Source: JBEPTX01 sp041691795
Lineage (GTDB): Bacteria; Patescibacteriota; Saccharimonadia; Saccharimonadales; Saccharimonadaceae
Direction: 5' to 3'
Length of the DNA: 64,000 bases
NCBI GenBank assembly: GCA_041691795.1
Contig: JBEPTX010000001.1
Span: forward strand, 124,001-188,000
Under the pieces are notes generated by a model. It was not told the origin of the DNA. It did no database searches and saw nothing but the letters and a program-made list of their open reading frames with translations. Made by a program: the position numbers and the translations under genes. Positions 1 through 11,429 of this stretch are shown in pieces (position 1 is the stretch's first letter; each line of letters begins with the position of its first letter).

Positions 1-679
1 GAATCGTTGCTTCGATCGGCTGTGGTATCTCGGGGACGATTAACTTACCTTTGTGACCATGCTCAATGCTAAAACTTTCGTCTTTAAAATGGTATTCAGC
101 ACCGTCAGTTGTCCCATACGTCAGGACATTCGCATTTGTCAGAAAACTAGCATAGCGGCCTTCGATATCGTCGCGGTTGATAATGGCAAGATCGCTAAAG
201 TTAGCCGCGGCCAATTCCTCACGCGCAACGGCATCCATTGTCTGAAAATATTCCATATGCTCGGCCGTCACCGCTGTGATCACGGCAATGTCTGGGCGAA
301 GGTATTTCCCGAATCGTTCAATATCACCAGGATGATCTGCCCCAAGCTCCTGGACGATCACATCGACATCAGGCGGCTGATTAACACGAACTTGGGCTGC
401 ACGAAAAGCTTGGCGCCATAGTTTGATACTTTTTACATCTTCTGGGTACGGAATCCCTAGCATCGCCAGTGGTGCGCTGAGTTCGGTATTGTGATTACCT
501 TCGTGCATACGAACACGATATTTTTGACTCAGCATCGCTGATAAAGCGATCTTGGTGCTGGTCTTGCCAACACTTCCGGCGACAATAATCAATTTTACCG
601 CAGGGTGAGCTTTGAAATAGCTACGGACATAGCCTTCAAGCTTTTTTTGGACATATGTTTTGAACTTTTTTTGAAACAT
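1..679 (-). CDS. Mur ligase family protein (MurF-like), 3' part outside window
   Basis: The reading frame runs off the left edge; about 226 N-terminal residues are visible. Near residue 33 there is an ATP-binding loop GSVGKTSTK, followed by EGNHNTELSAPL, the N-terminal and central pattern of UDP-N-acetylmuramoyl-tripeptide--D-alanyl-D-alanine ligase (MurF) and related Mur ligases. Such enzymes join amino acids to the peptidoglycan stem peptide in the cytoplasm. The residues before the P-loop form a short basic helix rather than a full MurF N-domain, so a divergent Mur ligase is also possible. A TATGAT box lies 11 nt before the ATG. Confidence 0.8.
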   Translation of the reverse strand, partial: MFQKKFKTYVQKKLEGYVRSYFKAHPAVKLIIVAGSVGKTSTKIALSAMLSQKYRVRMHEGNHNTELSAPLAMLGIPYPEDVKSIKLWRQAFRAAQVRVNQPPDVDVIVQELGADHPGDIERFGKYLRPDIAVITAVTAEHMEYFQTMDAVAREELAAANFSDLAIINRDDIEGRYASFLTNANVLTYGTTDGAEYHFKDESFSIEHGHKGKLIVPEIPQPIEATI

Positions 680-733
680 TTCTAATAGGTATCATACCCT
701 ATACATAAGCTTTTCGCCACCCCTAGTACCAAG

Positions 734-753
734 AAAACTCCGCCAAGGTGGAG
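734..753 (-). terminator. Rho-independent terminator of the 82-aa gene
   Basis: On the minus strand a 7-bp stem (CTCCACC/GGCGGAG, one G-T pair) with a TT loop is followed by four T. It lies just past the stop codon at 760. Confidence 0.65.
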
Positions 754-759
754 GAGCTT

Positions 760-1008
760 TCAGGCGTCTAGAGCGAGTTTAGTCTTGGTAGTGTCTGCTA
801 GTTCGTTGATCCAAGTCTCGTGTCGCTGAGACTGGGCTTCGTAGGCAGCACGTTCTGTGTCGTCATCATCAAGACGAGCAGCAACTTGATCAAAACCAAC
901 TCTTACTTCATCACGCAGTGAGGCTATGTCAGCCGAAATCGTCGCCTCATTCTTGTCGAGACGCTCTTCGACGTATTTAAATAGTTTTTGGAATTCGTCG
1001 TGACTCAT
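760..1008 (-). CDS. Small hypothetical coiled-coil protein (82 aa)
   Basis: No family is recognised. The protein is acidic and strongly helical, with heptad-like spacing across residues 5-50 (EERLDKNEATISADIASLRDE), suggesting a coiled coil. There is no signal peptide or membrane segment. It is judged real because a TAGAAT box ends 8 nt before the ATG (leaderless style) and a hairpin terminator follows the stop. It is monocistronic between murF and tRNA-Ala. Confidence 0.6.
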   Translation of the reverse strand: MSHDEFQKLFKYVEERLDKNEATISADIASLRDEVRVGFDQVAARLDDDDTERAAYEAQSQRHETWINELADTTKTKLALDA

Positions 1009-1063
1009 ATACTTCTATTCTAACCCTTGGCCATTGTATTGCCAATGTTTATATATTCTCATT

Positions 1064-1138
1064 TGGTGGAGTCGGGGAGAATCGAACTCCCATTCCGTCC
1101 ATGCCATGGACGTGTACTAGCCGTTATACGACGACCCC
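1064..1138 (-). tRNA. tRNA-Ala(GGC)
   Basis: Complete cloverleaf of 75 nt with encoded CCA. The anticodon stem CGTCC/GGACG encloses loop ATGGCAT, anticodon GGC (codon GCC). The acceptor carries the G3-U70 wobble pair that identifies alanine tRNA. D-loop (GG) and T-loop (TTCGATT) are normal, unlike the Gly and Cys tRNAs in this window. Confidence 0.95.
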
Positions 1139-1201
1139 AAACTTGGCCCAGTGTAGCAAAAATCCGTCCCTATTTCTAGAGGCGGATCTTCTGGGCTGCT
1201 A

Positions 1202-1226
1202 CGTGCCCACCCGGGGCACGTTTTTT
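1202..1226 (+). terminator. Strong terminator hairpin with no gene upstream on its strand
   Basis: Stem CGTGCCC/GGGCACG with loop ACCCG, then six T. No plus-strand gene precedes it, so it may end a short RNA or shield the RRM promoter from upstream transcription. Confidence 0.7.
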
Positions 1227-1286
1227 GTTTGGTAGTGTTTATTTTAACGCTAGTGTTACGCAAAGGTACCCCTATGACGTATCAGC

Positions 1287-1309
1287 TTACGGTTAAGTAT
1301 ATACCGTAA
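1287..1309. promoter_or_regulatory. Inverted repeat upstream of the RRM gene
   Basis: TTACGGT and ACCGTAA form a perfect 7-bp inverted repeat with a 9-nt spacer (taagtatat). It could be an operator or the start of a structured leader. Its role is inferred only from position. Confidence 0.4.
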
Positions 1310-1470
1310 TTTCTTCTTATGCTAGTATTGTTTTTCAAAATGTGCTTAAATAAGCTTGTTCAGAAGCATACGCGAAGCGAGTGTTTCCCCTAGGGGATCC
1401 TCTTTCTTGAAAAAGTTCGCCGCATGGTCGATCTGACGAAACAAGTAACAAGAAAAGAGTACCTAGTTCT

Positions 1471-1815
1471 ATGGCACAGCAAAATCTTTTCATCGGTAGC
1501 CTTGCTTACAGCACTACTGATGATAGTTTAAAAGCCTTTTTCGAAACAATTGGTCCTGTAGTTAGCGCACGTGTCATCACTGACCGTGATAGCGGCCGCA
1601 GCAAAGGTTTTGGATTTGTCGAGTTTGAAAAAGACGAAGACAACCAAAAAGCCGTTGACCAACTCGATGGCAAAGAGCTCGATGGCCGCGCAATCAGCGT
1701 TGGCTTGGCACGTCCCCGCGAAGAGCGCCCAAAGCGCGACTTCAACGGTGGCGGTGGCGACCGCGGCGGTGATCGCGGCGGCAACGGCGGTTCATTCCGT
1801 CAGCGCAGCTGGTAA
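1471..1815 (+). CDS. RNA-binding protein with one RRM domain
   Basis: 114 aa. The RRM fills residues 3-80, with RNP2 (LFIGSL, residues 6-11) and RNP1 (KGFGFVEF, about 45-52). The tail is Gly/Arg/Asp rich (GGGGDRGGDRGG) and ends RQRSW. This is the architecture of bacterial/cyanobacterial Rbp proteins, which bind single-stranded RNA and are often cold-induced. The long structured leader would fit post-transcriptional or cold-shock control, which is inference. It is monocistronic and ends in a strong two-way terminator. Confidence 0.93.
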   Translation: MAQQNLFIGSLAYSTTDDSLKAFFETIGPVVSARVITDRDSGRSKGFGFVEFEKDEDNQKAVDQLDGKELDGRAISVGLARPREERPKRDFNGGGGDRGGDRGGNGGSFRQRSW

Positions 1816-1821
1816 TTTATT

Positions 1822-1865
1822 ACCAAACAAAATACCTCGTCTTTCGGCGAGGTATTTTGTTTGGT
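1822..1865. terminator. Bidirectional terminator, 18-bp perfect stem
   Basis: Arms 1822-1839 and 1848-1865 (starting ACCAAAC, ending GTTTGGT) are exact inverse complements around an 8-nt loop. It separates the plus-strand RRM gene from the convergent six-gene minus-strand operon. Confidence 0.85.
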
Positions 1866-1866
1866 G

Positions 1867-2235
1867 TTAACGAAAGAATGGAATCGGTGACTGCATCCAG
1901 TCCCAATGAAGACCCAAGAAACTATTTATAATCCCATAACCATTGATCAGCCAGACAGTCCCGATAACGATTGTCGTCGTCAGTGCAATGAAAAATAATC
2001 TGATCCATTCATTTTGGTTATTGAGCCACGCATCCCAAGCATCATATTTGCCTTTTCCATAGTCAAGCACACGTTGTGCCCATGGAAATTCCGTTGCCAA
2101 AATAGCCAGTCCAGCAAAAACAACCACCCAGCCCGGTCCTGGATACGGAATCATAATAATTCCAATAATGACGACAAGTCCACCGACAATGCCAATCAGA
2201 ATTCGTTTAGCTTTTCTACCAGCTTCCGCCACCAC
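1867..2235 (-). CDS. PGPGW (TIGR02611-like) membrane protein
   Basis: 122 aa. Residues 8-30 form a hydrophobic segment followed directly by PYPGPGWVVVFAGLAILATEF, which contains the PGPGW motif of a small membrane protein family of unknown function. A third hydrophobic stretch lies near residues 78-100. The start overlaps the end of the DUF2207 gene by 20 nt, so translation is probably coupled. It is the last gene of the operon that begins at 6261. Confidence 0.85.
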   Translation of the reverse strand: MVAEAGRKAKRILIGIVGGLVVIIGIIMIPYPGPGWVVVFAGLAILATEFPWAQRVLDYGKGKYDAWDAWLNNQNEWIRLFFIALTTTIVIGTVWLINGYGIINSFLGLHWDWMQSPIPFFR

Positions 2236-3748
2236 CGCCTCCTACGCCGCCACCGGACGAACCACCTGATGAGCTGACCGACGAATTACTACTGACTGTA
2301 CTGGCAAACGACGTTCCGATATCGCTGGCGAGCGACACAGCGCTAAATGCAGCCAAATTACCACTATACCAATCAGTGCTCGCTGTTACATCAATACCCT
2401 CGAATTGTTTTGCCCACTGTTTTTCGACACCAAGCGCAACAGCATACGGGAGCAATTTGTTGAATCGTTCGGGCGTCTTTTTGGGTGCATCACTAAAATC
2501 TAAGCGATCTTTTTCGACGACGCCCAAATACAATTTAAAACCATCGACGCGCGCCCATTGTTTGGCACCATCTTTTGTCAGATTCCCTTTTTCTATCAAT
2601 CCACCGGCTTTGCTGTAATAACCTTTTGTTGTTAACTGTGACTTTAGTGATTTTTTGTAACTTTCAACTGCCGCAGCCATTAATGTCTTGTCGAGATCTT
2701 TTAGTGTAACGGTGCTGCCTTTCGAAAAGAAGGCGAGATATAATTTACTTTCCGTATCAGACATATCTGTGCTTGGTTTAAGCGATGTCAATGTATACGT
2801 TGCGCTTCCCAAAAACCACTTTTTTTCGACACGTGTAATTTTCAAATATCCACGTACCGCCCAATCAATCACTGTTGCGGTAATCTCCCGCATGTCGGTT
2901 TTGTCATCAAGCAGTAACCCAATCTGTGCTGGTGTCATACCACTTGGTGGATCATATTCTGGTATCACGATTTGCGATTTGCGTAGTCGACGGGCCTTCC
3001 ATTGGCGCAAAAATCCTATAAATGCCGCAGCCCCAAACCCGAGTGCAATCAGGATAAAAATTCCGAAATTTAACAGAAATTTCCACACATCAAATGGACG
3101 TGGCTTGTTCGGTTCTAGATACTGCGAAACATATCCGTCAGGTACAGCTGCATTGATCGTAATGGCATTGTAGGGCGGAATATTTTGTTGCGAAACACTG
3201 CCAGTTGCACCAGTTGCGCCGTACCAAGATACAGCAGTCAGCGGTGCGTTATCTACAAGCGAAACTGATGCCGTGAAACTATCAACTGGGACTTCCCAGC
3301 CTGCACCGAGTACGTCCAGATTTAAAAACGGATGACCATCTTTCTGGGTAACAACTGGCGACAACGTGTAGGTAATCTTGTAGGTATGAACACCCGTAAT
3401 AGTTGTATCGGCATTCCCAAGTTTCAGACGTTCGTTGCCATTTTCCTCACTGACTTCAGCATCAACTTTATTGCCATTTTCGTCGGTCGTTTGTCCATAA
3501 CGTGCAGTCAGGAAATAGTTAATTGCACCATCATGATAATCAATCGGAATGTCACGATAAATACCGTGATGGGCGGTAAAACCAAAATCATAGACAATCG
3601 TCTCGGTTACATGTGCGACGTCATCTTTATCGATAACAATCACACTATCAAAACTTTTAATTCGTTCATCACTACCAACCGCATGGACGGGCGCAGCACA
3701 GACGAACAGTCCAATCAGTAGTCCTATAGCAATGACAAACTTTTTCAT
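2216..3748 (-). CDS. DUF2207 domain membrane protein
   Basis: 510 aa. A signal peptide (about residues 1-23, cleavage after VHA) precedes an extracellular beta-rich DUF2207 domain (about 25-210; motif YDFGFTAHHGIYRDIP). Then come a membrane helix near 222-245, a cytoplasmic winged-helix-like region (MTPAQIGLLLDDKTDMREITATVIDL-type pattern, residues 266-300) and a Gly-rich tail ending GGGGGGSW. The family is widespread in Gram-positive bacteria and CPR; its function is unknown. It follows the MazG/DUF1653 gene by 3 nt. Confidence 0.88.
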   Translation of the reverse strand: MKKFVIAIGLLIGLFVCAAPVHAVGSDERIKSFDSVIVIDKDDVAHVTETIVYDFGFTAHHGIYRDIPIDYHDGAINYFLTARYGQTTDENGNKVDAEVSEENGNERLKLGNADTTITGVHTYKITYTLSPVVTQKDGHPFLNLDVLGAGWEVPVDSFTASVSLVDNAPLTAVSWYGATGATGSVSQQNIPPYNAITINAAVPDGYVSQYLEPNKPRPFDVWKFLLNFGIFILIALGFGAAAFIGFLRQWKARRLRKSQIVIPEYDPPSGMTPAQIGLLLDDKTDMREITATVIDWAVRGYLKITRVEKKWFLGSATYTLTSLKPSTDMSDTESKLYLAFFSKGSTVTLKDLDKTLMAAAVESYKKSLKSQLTTKGYYSKAGGLIEKGNLTKDGAKQWARVDGFKLYLGVVEKDRLDFSDAPKKTPERFNKLLPYAVALGVEKQWAKQFEGIDVTASTDWYSGNLAAFSAVSLASDIGTSFASTVSSNSSVSSSGGSSGGGVGGGGGGSW

Positions 3749-3751
3749 GGC

Positions 3752-4402
3752 TTACTGCCCAATTCTACGAAAACGAGGAATTGTATTACCATTTACTTCG
3801 ACTCTATCAATAAACAGATCGTACGGTCGCAACCAAAATGTTGGCATGTTTCCCTTCTGATAAAGTGAACGATAAATCACAAGATATTCCAATGTTTCGG
3901 CCTGACAACCGACGCCAATGACTTCATAGTAATGACCCTTGAAATGTTGATACAAATCTGGCTCAACATACGGCATATCGAACTGTCCCTCAGGTTCGTC
4001 TGAACTTTCGAAAATCTCTTGATATTGAAGTGGCCGATTGCCATAATACTGGACCCATTGGTCAGACGATGCCAGCGTAATCTTCTCGACAAAGTATCCT
4101 GCCGACAAACCACCTTTTGTATCACGTTTGGTTGTTTGGGCCTTTTCAATGTCTGCCATTTGCAGACCTTTGGTTTCAACAAACGTTTCAAAAACTTCTT
4201 TGATATCAGTCAGTTCAATCATGAGTTCTTTGTCATCGTCCAGCACAGCTAGCGCTTCGTCTGCTTCTTCTTTTAGCTTCGTCAGGAGTGCGCGCTGCAG
4301 ATCCTTGCCAGTCAGAGTTTTATATTCTAAATCCTGACCTTCGGACTGCATCAACCCTAGGATTTTGTCTCGTACTAGTTTGTCGACACGAAACTGTGGC
4401 AT
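3752..4402 (-). CDS. MazG-like phosphohydrolase fused to DUF1653
   Basis: 216 aa. Residues 1-95 have the pattern VDKLVRDKI, LKEEADEAL and ELTDIKEVF of phosphoribosyl-ATP pyrophosphohydrolase/MazG-like all-alpha NTP pyrophosphatases; the EExxE and ExxD acidic residues that bind Mg are visible. Residues 150-207 match DUF1653 (YQHFKGHYYEVIGVG, LVIYRSLY, WLRPYDLFIDRV). The first half probably hydrolyses abnormal nucleotides; the role of the second is unknown. The two are usually separate proteins. It sits 1 nt after the ABC permease in the operon. Confidence 0.82.
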   Translation of the reverse strand: MPQFRVDKLVRDKILGLMQSEGQDLEYKTLTGKDLQRALLTKLKEEADEALAVLDDDKELMIELTDIKEVFETFVETKGLQMADIEKAQTTKRDTKGGLSAGYFVEKITLASSDQWVQYYGNRPLQYQEIFESSDEPEGQFDMPYVEPDLYQHFKGHYYEVIGVGCQAETLEYLVIYRSLYQKGNMPTFWLRPYDLFIDRVEVNGNTIPRFRRIGQ

Positions 4403-4403
4403 A

Positions 4404-5144
4404 TTATTTTACCCTTCGTCGTAACGTGAGTGCGCCTAGCAGAATAGCACCGACAACAAACCCAACAACGACCCATAAATCGCGCCATGCATCATTTGTA
4501 ATATCTGCACTGCGCACAATAATATTGAGTGCATCAATTGCATATGTTAGCGGCAAAAAGTAGGCAATTTTTTCGAGCAAATCAGGCATCTGAGACAGAG
4601 GCATCAGTAGCCCACCAATCACAACCTGTGGCAGCACAAAGGCTGGCATAAACTGCACGGCCTGGAATTCTGTTCGTGCAAACGCACTCAGAAATATACC
4701 GAGTGCTGTACCGAGTAGTGCATCGACTACCGCCATTACAACCAAGAACCAGTGCGGACCAGCAACGTCTAGCCCTAGCCCATATAACAACACGCTACTT
4801 GCGAGCAGTGCTTGTACGCTGGCCAGCAGTCCAAAAGCCAGCATGTATCCCAGTACTAAATCGAGCTTGCCAATCGGCAGCGCCATCAATCGTTCCATTG
4901 TCCCGCCAGTTCGTTCACGCAGTGTCGTAATCGACGTAATGATAAACATAATAATGAATGGGAAAATCCCAAGTAGTGCTGGCGCGATGATATTGAATGT
5001 CGTCAAATTATCGGTGAACATCCAGCGCAAAAGTGCTAGCAGTACGCAGGGCACAACAAAGATCAATGCAACAGTTCGATGATCATGCGACAATTGGTGC
5101 ATCACACGTTTGGTCGTCGCAAATGTCGCTCGCAAATGATACAT
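4404..5144 (-). CDS. ABC-2 type transporter permease
   Basis: 246 aa with six predicted membrane helices. It contains the ABC-2 signature region LRERTGGTMERLMALPI and the helix pair ending in FLPLTYAIDALN. It forms an exporter with the ATPase encoded just upstream, their stop and start codons overlapping by one base (TAATG). DrrB/NodJ-type permeases export drugs, lipids or polysaccharides; the substrate here cannot be told. Confidence 0.9.
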   Translation of the reverse strand: MYHLRATFATTKRVMHQLSHDHRTVALIFVVPCVLLALLRWMFTDNLTTFNIIAPALLGIFPFIIMFIITSITTLRERTGGTMERLMALPIGKLDLVLGYMLAFGLLASVQALLASSVLLYGLGLDVAGPHWFLVVMAVVDALLGTALGIFLSAFARTEFQAVQFMPAFVLPQVVIGGLLMPLSQMPDLLEKIAYFLPLTYAIDALNIIVRSADITNDAWRDLWVVVGFVVGAILLGALTLRRRVK

Positions 5145-5860
5145 TATTTTGCCCCTCCTTGTTTGATCATCGTGATAAACGCATCGCCAACTGATTTTTC
5201 ATGCGTATGTTCCAGAAGGCCTTTCAGCGAATTGTTCCACAGTAACTTTCCATCGCGGAGCAACAATAAATTGTCACAACGTTCGGCTTCGTCCATCACG
5301 TGGCTAGAAATCAAAAGTGTTTTACCTTTTTTGGCAAGATCTTTAAATAGTTCCCACAATTCATTTCGTAGCACCGGATCAAGCCCAACTGTAGGTTCGT
5401 CGAGCACTAGTAATTCTGGATCACCCAACAGCGCCACGGCAAGTGACACACGTGCTTTTTGACCGCCCGACAGGCTTTCAACCATTTGATCACGCTGTTT
5501 TTCTAGCTGTACTTGTTTGATAACCGCGTCAACATTTGCACTCATTGCGCGCACCAAGGTTGCAAAATAACGCAGATTTTCGACGACAGTAATATCAGGG
5601 TAAACGGCCGGAGTTTGAGTAACGTAGCCAATTTTCTCGCGTAGAATCTTGCTGCCAACAGGTCGGCCAAGCACACGTAATTCGCCTGCGCTCGCCACCT
5701 GCACGCCTATGATTGTGCGCATGAGCGTTGTTTTGCCCGATCCACTTGGCCCAATCAATCCAGTGACCGTTCCTGGTTCGACGGTAAAATCCAAGCCTCT
5801 GAGGATTTCTGATTTTCCCTTGTTGACCTTTAAGTTCGATGATTCGATTGATGATTTCAT
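5144..5860 (-). CDS. ABC transporter ATP-binding protein
   Basis: 238 aa, one nucleotide-binding domain. Walker A is GPSGSGKTT (about residue 37), signature LSGGQKARVSLA (about 129), Walker B LLVLDEPTVGLDP (about 151) and H-loop SSH. It powers the permease at 4404. Its start overlaps the Nudix gene by 4 nt (ATGA), so all three are translated together. Confidence 0.95.
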   Translation of the reverse strand: MKSSIESSNLKVNKGKSEILRGLDFTVEPGTVTGLIGPSGSGKTTLMRTIIGVQVASAGELRVLGRPVGSKILREKIGYVTQTPAVYPDITVVENLRYFATLVRAMSANVDAVIKQVQLEKQRDQMVESLSGGQKARVSLAVALLGDPELLVLDEPTVGLDPVLRNELWELFKDLAKKGKTLLISSHVMDEAERCDNLLLLRDGKLLWNNSLKGLLEHTHEKSVGDAFITMIKQGGAK

Positions 5861-6261
5861 AGCATCTCCTGTTCGGTCAGAACCTCGCGCAAATAGGGAT
5901 CGAGATTGGAATTAAGCGCAACTTTGATTTTTGCCCACTGAAATGTCTGGTGCTCGTCGCTAATAGTTATGGCACCTTCGCCAAATGCCTTGTAGGTCAG
6001 GCGAACAACGTGCAAATCAGCCGCTTCGACAAAAATATCTTGTGCTTTTATCAGGACTGGTTTGCTATCAAGTTCAATCCCTGTTTCTTCCTGCACCTCG
6101 CGCTTCAACGCATCTGCTAACGACTCTTCGGGTTCAATCCGACCACCGGGAATATCCCAATGCGGCTCTGTTTCACCCTCCATTTTTTCGGCACGCTGAA
6201 TCAACAAATATTCATTCTGTTGATTCTCAATAAGTACTTTTACCCCTACTTGTAGTTTCAT
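5857..6261 (-). CDS. Nudix hydrolase
   Basis: 134 aa. The Nudix box is intact (GG-x4-EE-x7-REVQEETGI, about residues 38-61), giving a cytoplasmic Mg-dependent hydrolase of nucleoside diphosphate derivatives. The substrate is not predictable. It is the first gene of a tight six-gene operon. It is one of three Nudix genes in the window, with a MazG-like enzyme in the same operon, hinting at nucleotide-pool cleaning. Confidence 0.93.
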   Translation of the reverse strand: MKLQVGVKVLIENQQNEYLLIQRAEKMEGETEPHWDIPGGRIEPEESLADALKREVQEETGIELDSKPVLIKAQDIFVEAADLHVVRLTYKAFGEGAITISDEHQTFQWAKIKVALNSNLDPYLREVLTEQEML

Positions 6262-6267
6262 GTGCTT

Positions 6268-6273
6268 ATTATA
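6268..6273 (-). promoter_or_regulatory. -10 box of the six-gene operon (leaderless)
   Basis: A perfect TATAAT on the minus strand ends 6 nt before the Nudix ATG, so transcription should begin at or next to the start codon. No Shine-Dalgarno site could fit. Confidence 0.75.
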
Positions 6274-6326
6274 GTCTATTCGAGCGTTTCTATATACTAT
6301 TTTAAGACGCTTATGAAGAAAGTGTT

Positions 6327-9561
<3,235 letters not shown>

Positions 9562-9577
9562 ATAACCTCGGCTTTAA

Positions 9578-10456
9578 TTAAAATTTCGTTGCGTTTTTCT
9601 GGAGCCTTGCAATTCGTTCTTCAAGTGGGGGATGTGTACTAAATAGACCGCTAATAAATCCTGGTTTGAGCGGACTACTGAAAAATAAATGAGCGGTCGA
9701 GCTACTTTGACGTTGCATTGGGCGGCCTTCGGATTCTAACTTTTTCAGTGCGCTTTCCAAACCTTCCGGATTACGCGTTGTCATGGCACTGCTAGCATCA
9801 GCCAAATATTCACGCTGACGACTAATCGCCATCTGAATCATCGCGGCAATGATTGGCGCCAAAATGATTAGCACGATTCCAACGATCATAACAATCGGAT
9901 TGTTACCACCTTCGCGGTCACGATTCCCGAAAAAGAACATTCTCATCGCAACATCAGACAGAATTCCGATCGCACTCACCAGACCAAACGCAATCATACT
10001 TACTCGAATATCATAATTTTGAACATGTCCCATTTCGTGCGCCATAACTGCCTCGAGTTCACTATCATCCATAATATCCAGTAGACCAGTCGTAGCTGCG
10101 ACAGAGGCATGTTTGGGGTCACGACCAGTCGCAAACGCATTCGGTGCTGGATCATTGATAATATAAATTTTCGGTGTCTGGATACCTGTCGTAATCGCCA
10201 AATTCTCAACAACACGATACAACCTGGGGTTGTCCTTTTTCTCGATTTCTTCTGCACCAGTCACCGCCAAGGCTATTTTGCTTGCAGCAAAATACTGAAT
10301 CAGTGCATAAATAGCCGCAACGCCTACTACCCAATAGGTAATCGATGTATTGCCATAGTACATACTGACAACCCAACCGATTGCAGCAATCAAACCAACA
10401 AACACCGCCATGATAAGGACGGTGTTACGTTTGTTGGCAGCGATTGCGCTATACAT
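9578..10456 (-). CDS. htpX: HtpX membrane zinc metalloprotease
   Basis: 292 aa. Two N-terminal membrane helices (about residues 14-33 and 39-57) precede the M48 domain with zinc motif HEMGH near residue 140 and the downstream ligand in REYLADASS. HtpX degrades damaged membrane proteins with its active site facing the cytoplasm. lemA directly precedes it, a pairing conserved in many bacteria. Confidence 0.96.
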   Translation of the reverse strand: MYSAIAANKRNTVLIMAVFVGLIAAIGWVVSMYYGNTSITYWVVGVAAIYALIQYFAASKIALAVTGAEEIEKKDNPRLYRVVENLAITTGIQTPKIYIINDPAPNAFATGRDPKHASVAATTGLLDIMDDSELEAVMAHEMGHVQNYDIRVSMIAFGLVSAIGILSDVAMRMFFFGNRDREGGNNPIVMIVGIVLIILAPIIAAMIQMAISRQREYLADASSAMTTRNPEGLESALKKLESEGRPMQRQSSSTAHLFFSSPLKPGFISGLFSTHPPLEERIARLQKNATKF

Positions 10457-10492
10457 GTTACCTAAGTGTTTCCTATCTTACTGAAACGAGCC

Positions 10493-11050
10493 TTAGAATT
10501 TGACGTCTACTGGTTTTTCAACAGCAGCTTGATCTTCGACTTCGAAGAACTCGCGAGCGGTGAATCCGAGCATTCCTGCAAAGACATTGTTCGGAAATAC
10601 TTGAATTTTGGTGTTAAGATCGCGGACACCACCGTTGTAGAAACGGCGAGCGGCCTGAACTTTGTCTTCGGTGTCGACCAATTCTTCCTGTAATTGCAAG
10701 AAGTTTTGGTTGGCTTTGAGGTCAGGGTAAGCTTCGGCAACGGCAAACAGGCTTTTTAGGGCACCGGTTAGTTGGTTTTCGGCTTCGGCTGTGTCTTTGA
10801 CGCCTTTTGCGTTGACAACGTTGGCACGTGCCTCGGTGACTTTTTGGAATACACCACTTTCGTGTGCGGCATAACCTTTGACGCTGTTAACCAAGTTCGG
10901 GATCAAATCAGCACGTCGTTTCAGCTGGACAGTAATGTCGCTCCAAGCTTCGTCAACGCGGACTTTCAGTGTTACTAATCCGTTATATGTGACCCACAAA
11001 AAAATTACCAGTACGGCAACAACTGCGAGAACAATCCATAGTGCAATCAT
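10493..11050 (-). CDS. lemA: LemA family protein
   Basis: 185 aa. One N-terminal membrane helix (residues 2-24) is followed by the LemA helical domain: YNGLVTLKVRVDEAWSDI, RRADLIPNLVNSVKGY and an ending FFEVEDQAAVEKPVDVKF. LemA proteins are membrane-anchored helical bundles of unknown function found next to htpX. The gene has a real leader, with the -10 TATAAT at 11096-11101 and a GGGGGAAG ribosome binding site, so it starts the lemA-htpX-membrane protein-ligA operon. Confidence 0.95.
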   Translation of the reverse strand: MIALWIVLAVVAVLVIFLWVTYNGLVTLKVRVDEAWSDITVQLKRRADLIPNLVNSVKGYAAHESGVFQKVTEARANVVNAKGVKDTAEAENQLTGALKSLFAVAEAYPDLKANQNFLQLQEELVDTEDKVQAARRFYNGGVRDLNTKIQVFPNNVFAGMLGFTAREFFEVEDQAAVEKPVDVKF

Positions 11051-11095
11051 TTTTAGTCTTCCCCCTAGATGAAGTTATCGATTTATCGTGTAGCT

Positions 11096-11101
11096 ATTAT
11101 A
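11096..11101 (-). promoter_or_regulatory. -10 box of the lemA-htpX-ligA operon
   Basis: TATAAT on the minus strand, about 45 nt before the lemA ATG. The predicted leader of about 38 nt contains GGGGGAAG, unlike the leaderless genes nearby. Confidence 0.6.
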
Positions 11102-11152
11102 GCATTTTCAGGTAATAAAAATAAGCCATTTCAGGCCTATTTTATATATATT

Positions 11153-11240
11153 TGGTGCGCAGAGCGGGACTTGAACCCGCACGACCGTAATGGTCAAGAG
11201 ATTTTAAGTCTCTCGTGTCTACCGATTCCACCATCCGCGC
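11153..11240 (-). tRNA. tRNA-Leu(TAA)
   Basis: 88 nt with a long variable arm and encoded CCA. Anticodon stem AGAGA/TCTCT with loop CTTAAAA gives anticodon TAA (codon TTA). Acceptor GCGCGGA pairs with TCTGCGC. T-loop TTCAAGT is normal. Confidence 0.95.
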
Positions 11241-11276
11241 AAATTGTTGTCAGATACCTCATTCGGTATAAATTCA

Positions 11277-11350
11277 TGGAGGCACGTATGGGAGTTGCAC
11301 CCATCTACGCGGTTTTGCAGACCGCTGCGTAACTGCTCCGCCAACGCGCC
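11277..11350 (-). tRNA. tRNA-Cys(GCA) with altered 18-55 elbow pair
   Basis: 74 nt with encoded CCA and discriminator U73, the cysteine identity base. Anticodon stem GCGGT/ACCGC with loop CTGCAAA gives GCA. The T-loop is TGCAACT, so the normally universal U55 is G. The D-loop is GAGCAGTTA, so G18 is A. Both partners of the 18-55 elbow contact are changed, while G19 and C56 remain. Confidence 0.93.
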
Positions 11351-11429
11351 ATGATCTTCATTATACCAAAGCCCACCCCAAATCGTTACCTGTTCTAGCA
11401 TAATTAACAAAATGCTCTATACTACGAGC

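Larger units (their letters stand above)
1139..1470. other. Intergenic region: hairpins and long leader of the RRM gene
   Basis: 332 nt without a gene. Around 1160-1192 an imperfect hairpin (ATCCG/CGGAT arms) is followed on the minus strand by five T. At 1202-1226 a strong plus-strand terminator stands with no gene before it. An inverted repeat lies at 1287-1309, and a palindrome CCCCTAGGGG at about 1387-1396. The last 100-150 nt are probably the 5' leader of the RRM gene; no clear Shine-Dalgarno site is seen. Confidence 0.5.

Noticed and set aside
10466..10693. 75-aa open frame opposite lemA
   Set aside because: It lies wholly within lemA on the other strand and has no promoter, ribosome site or recognisable domain.
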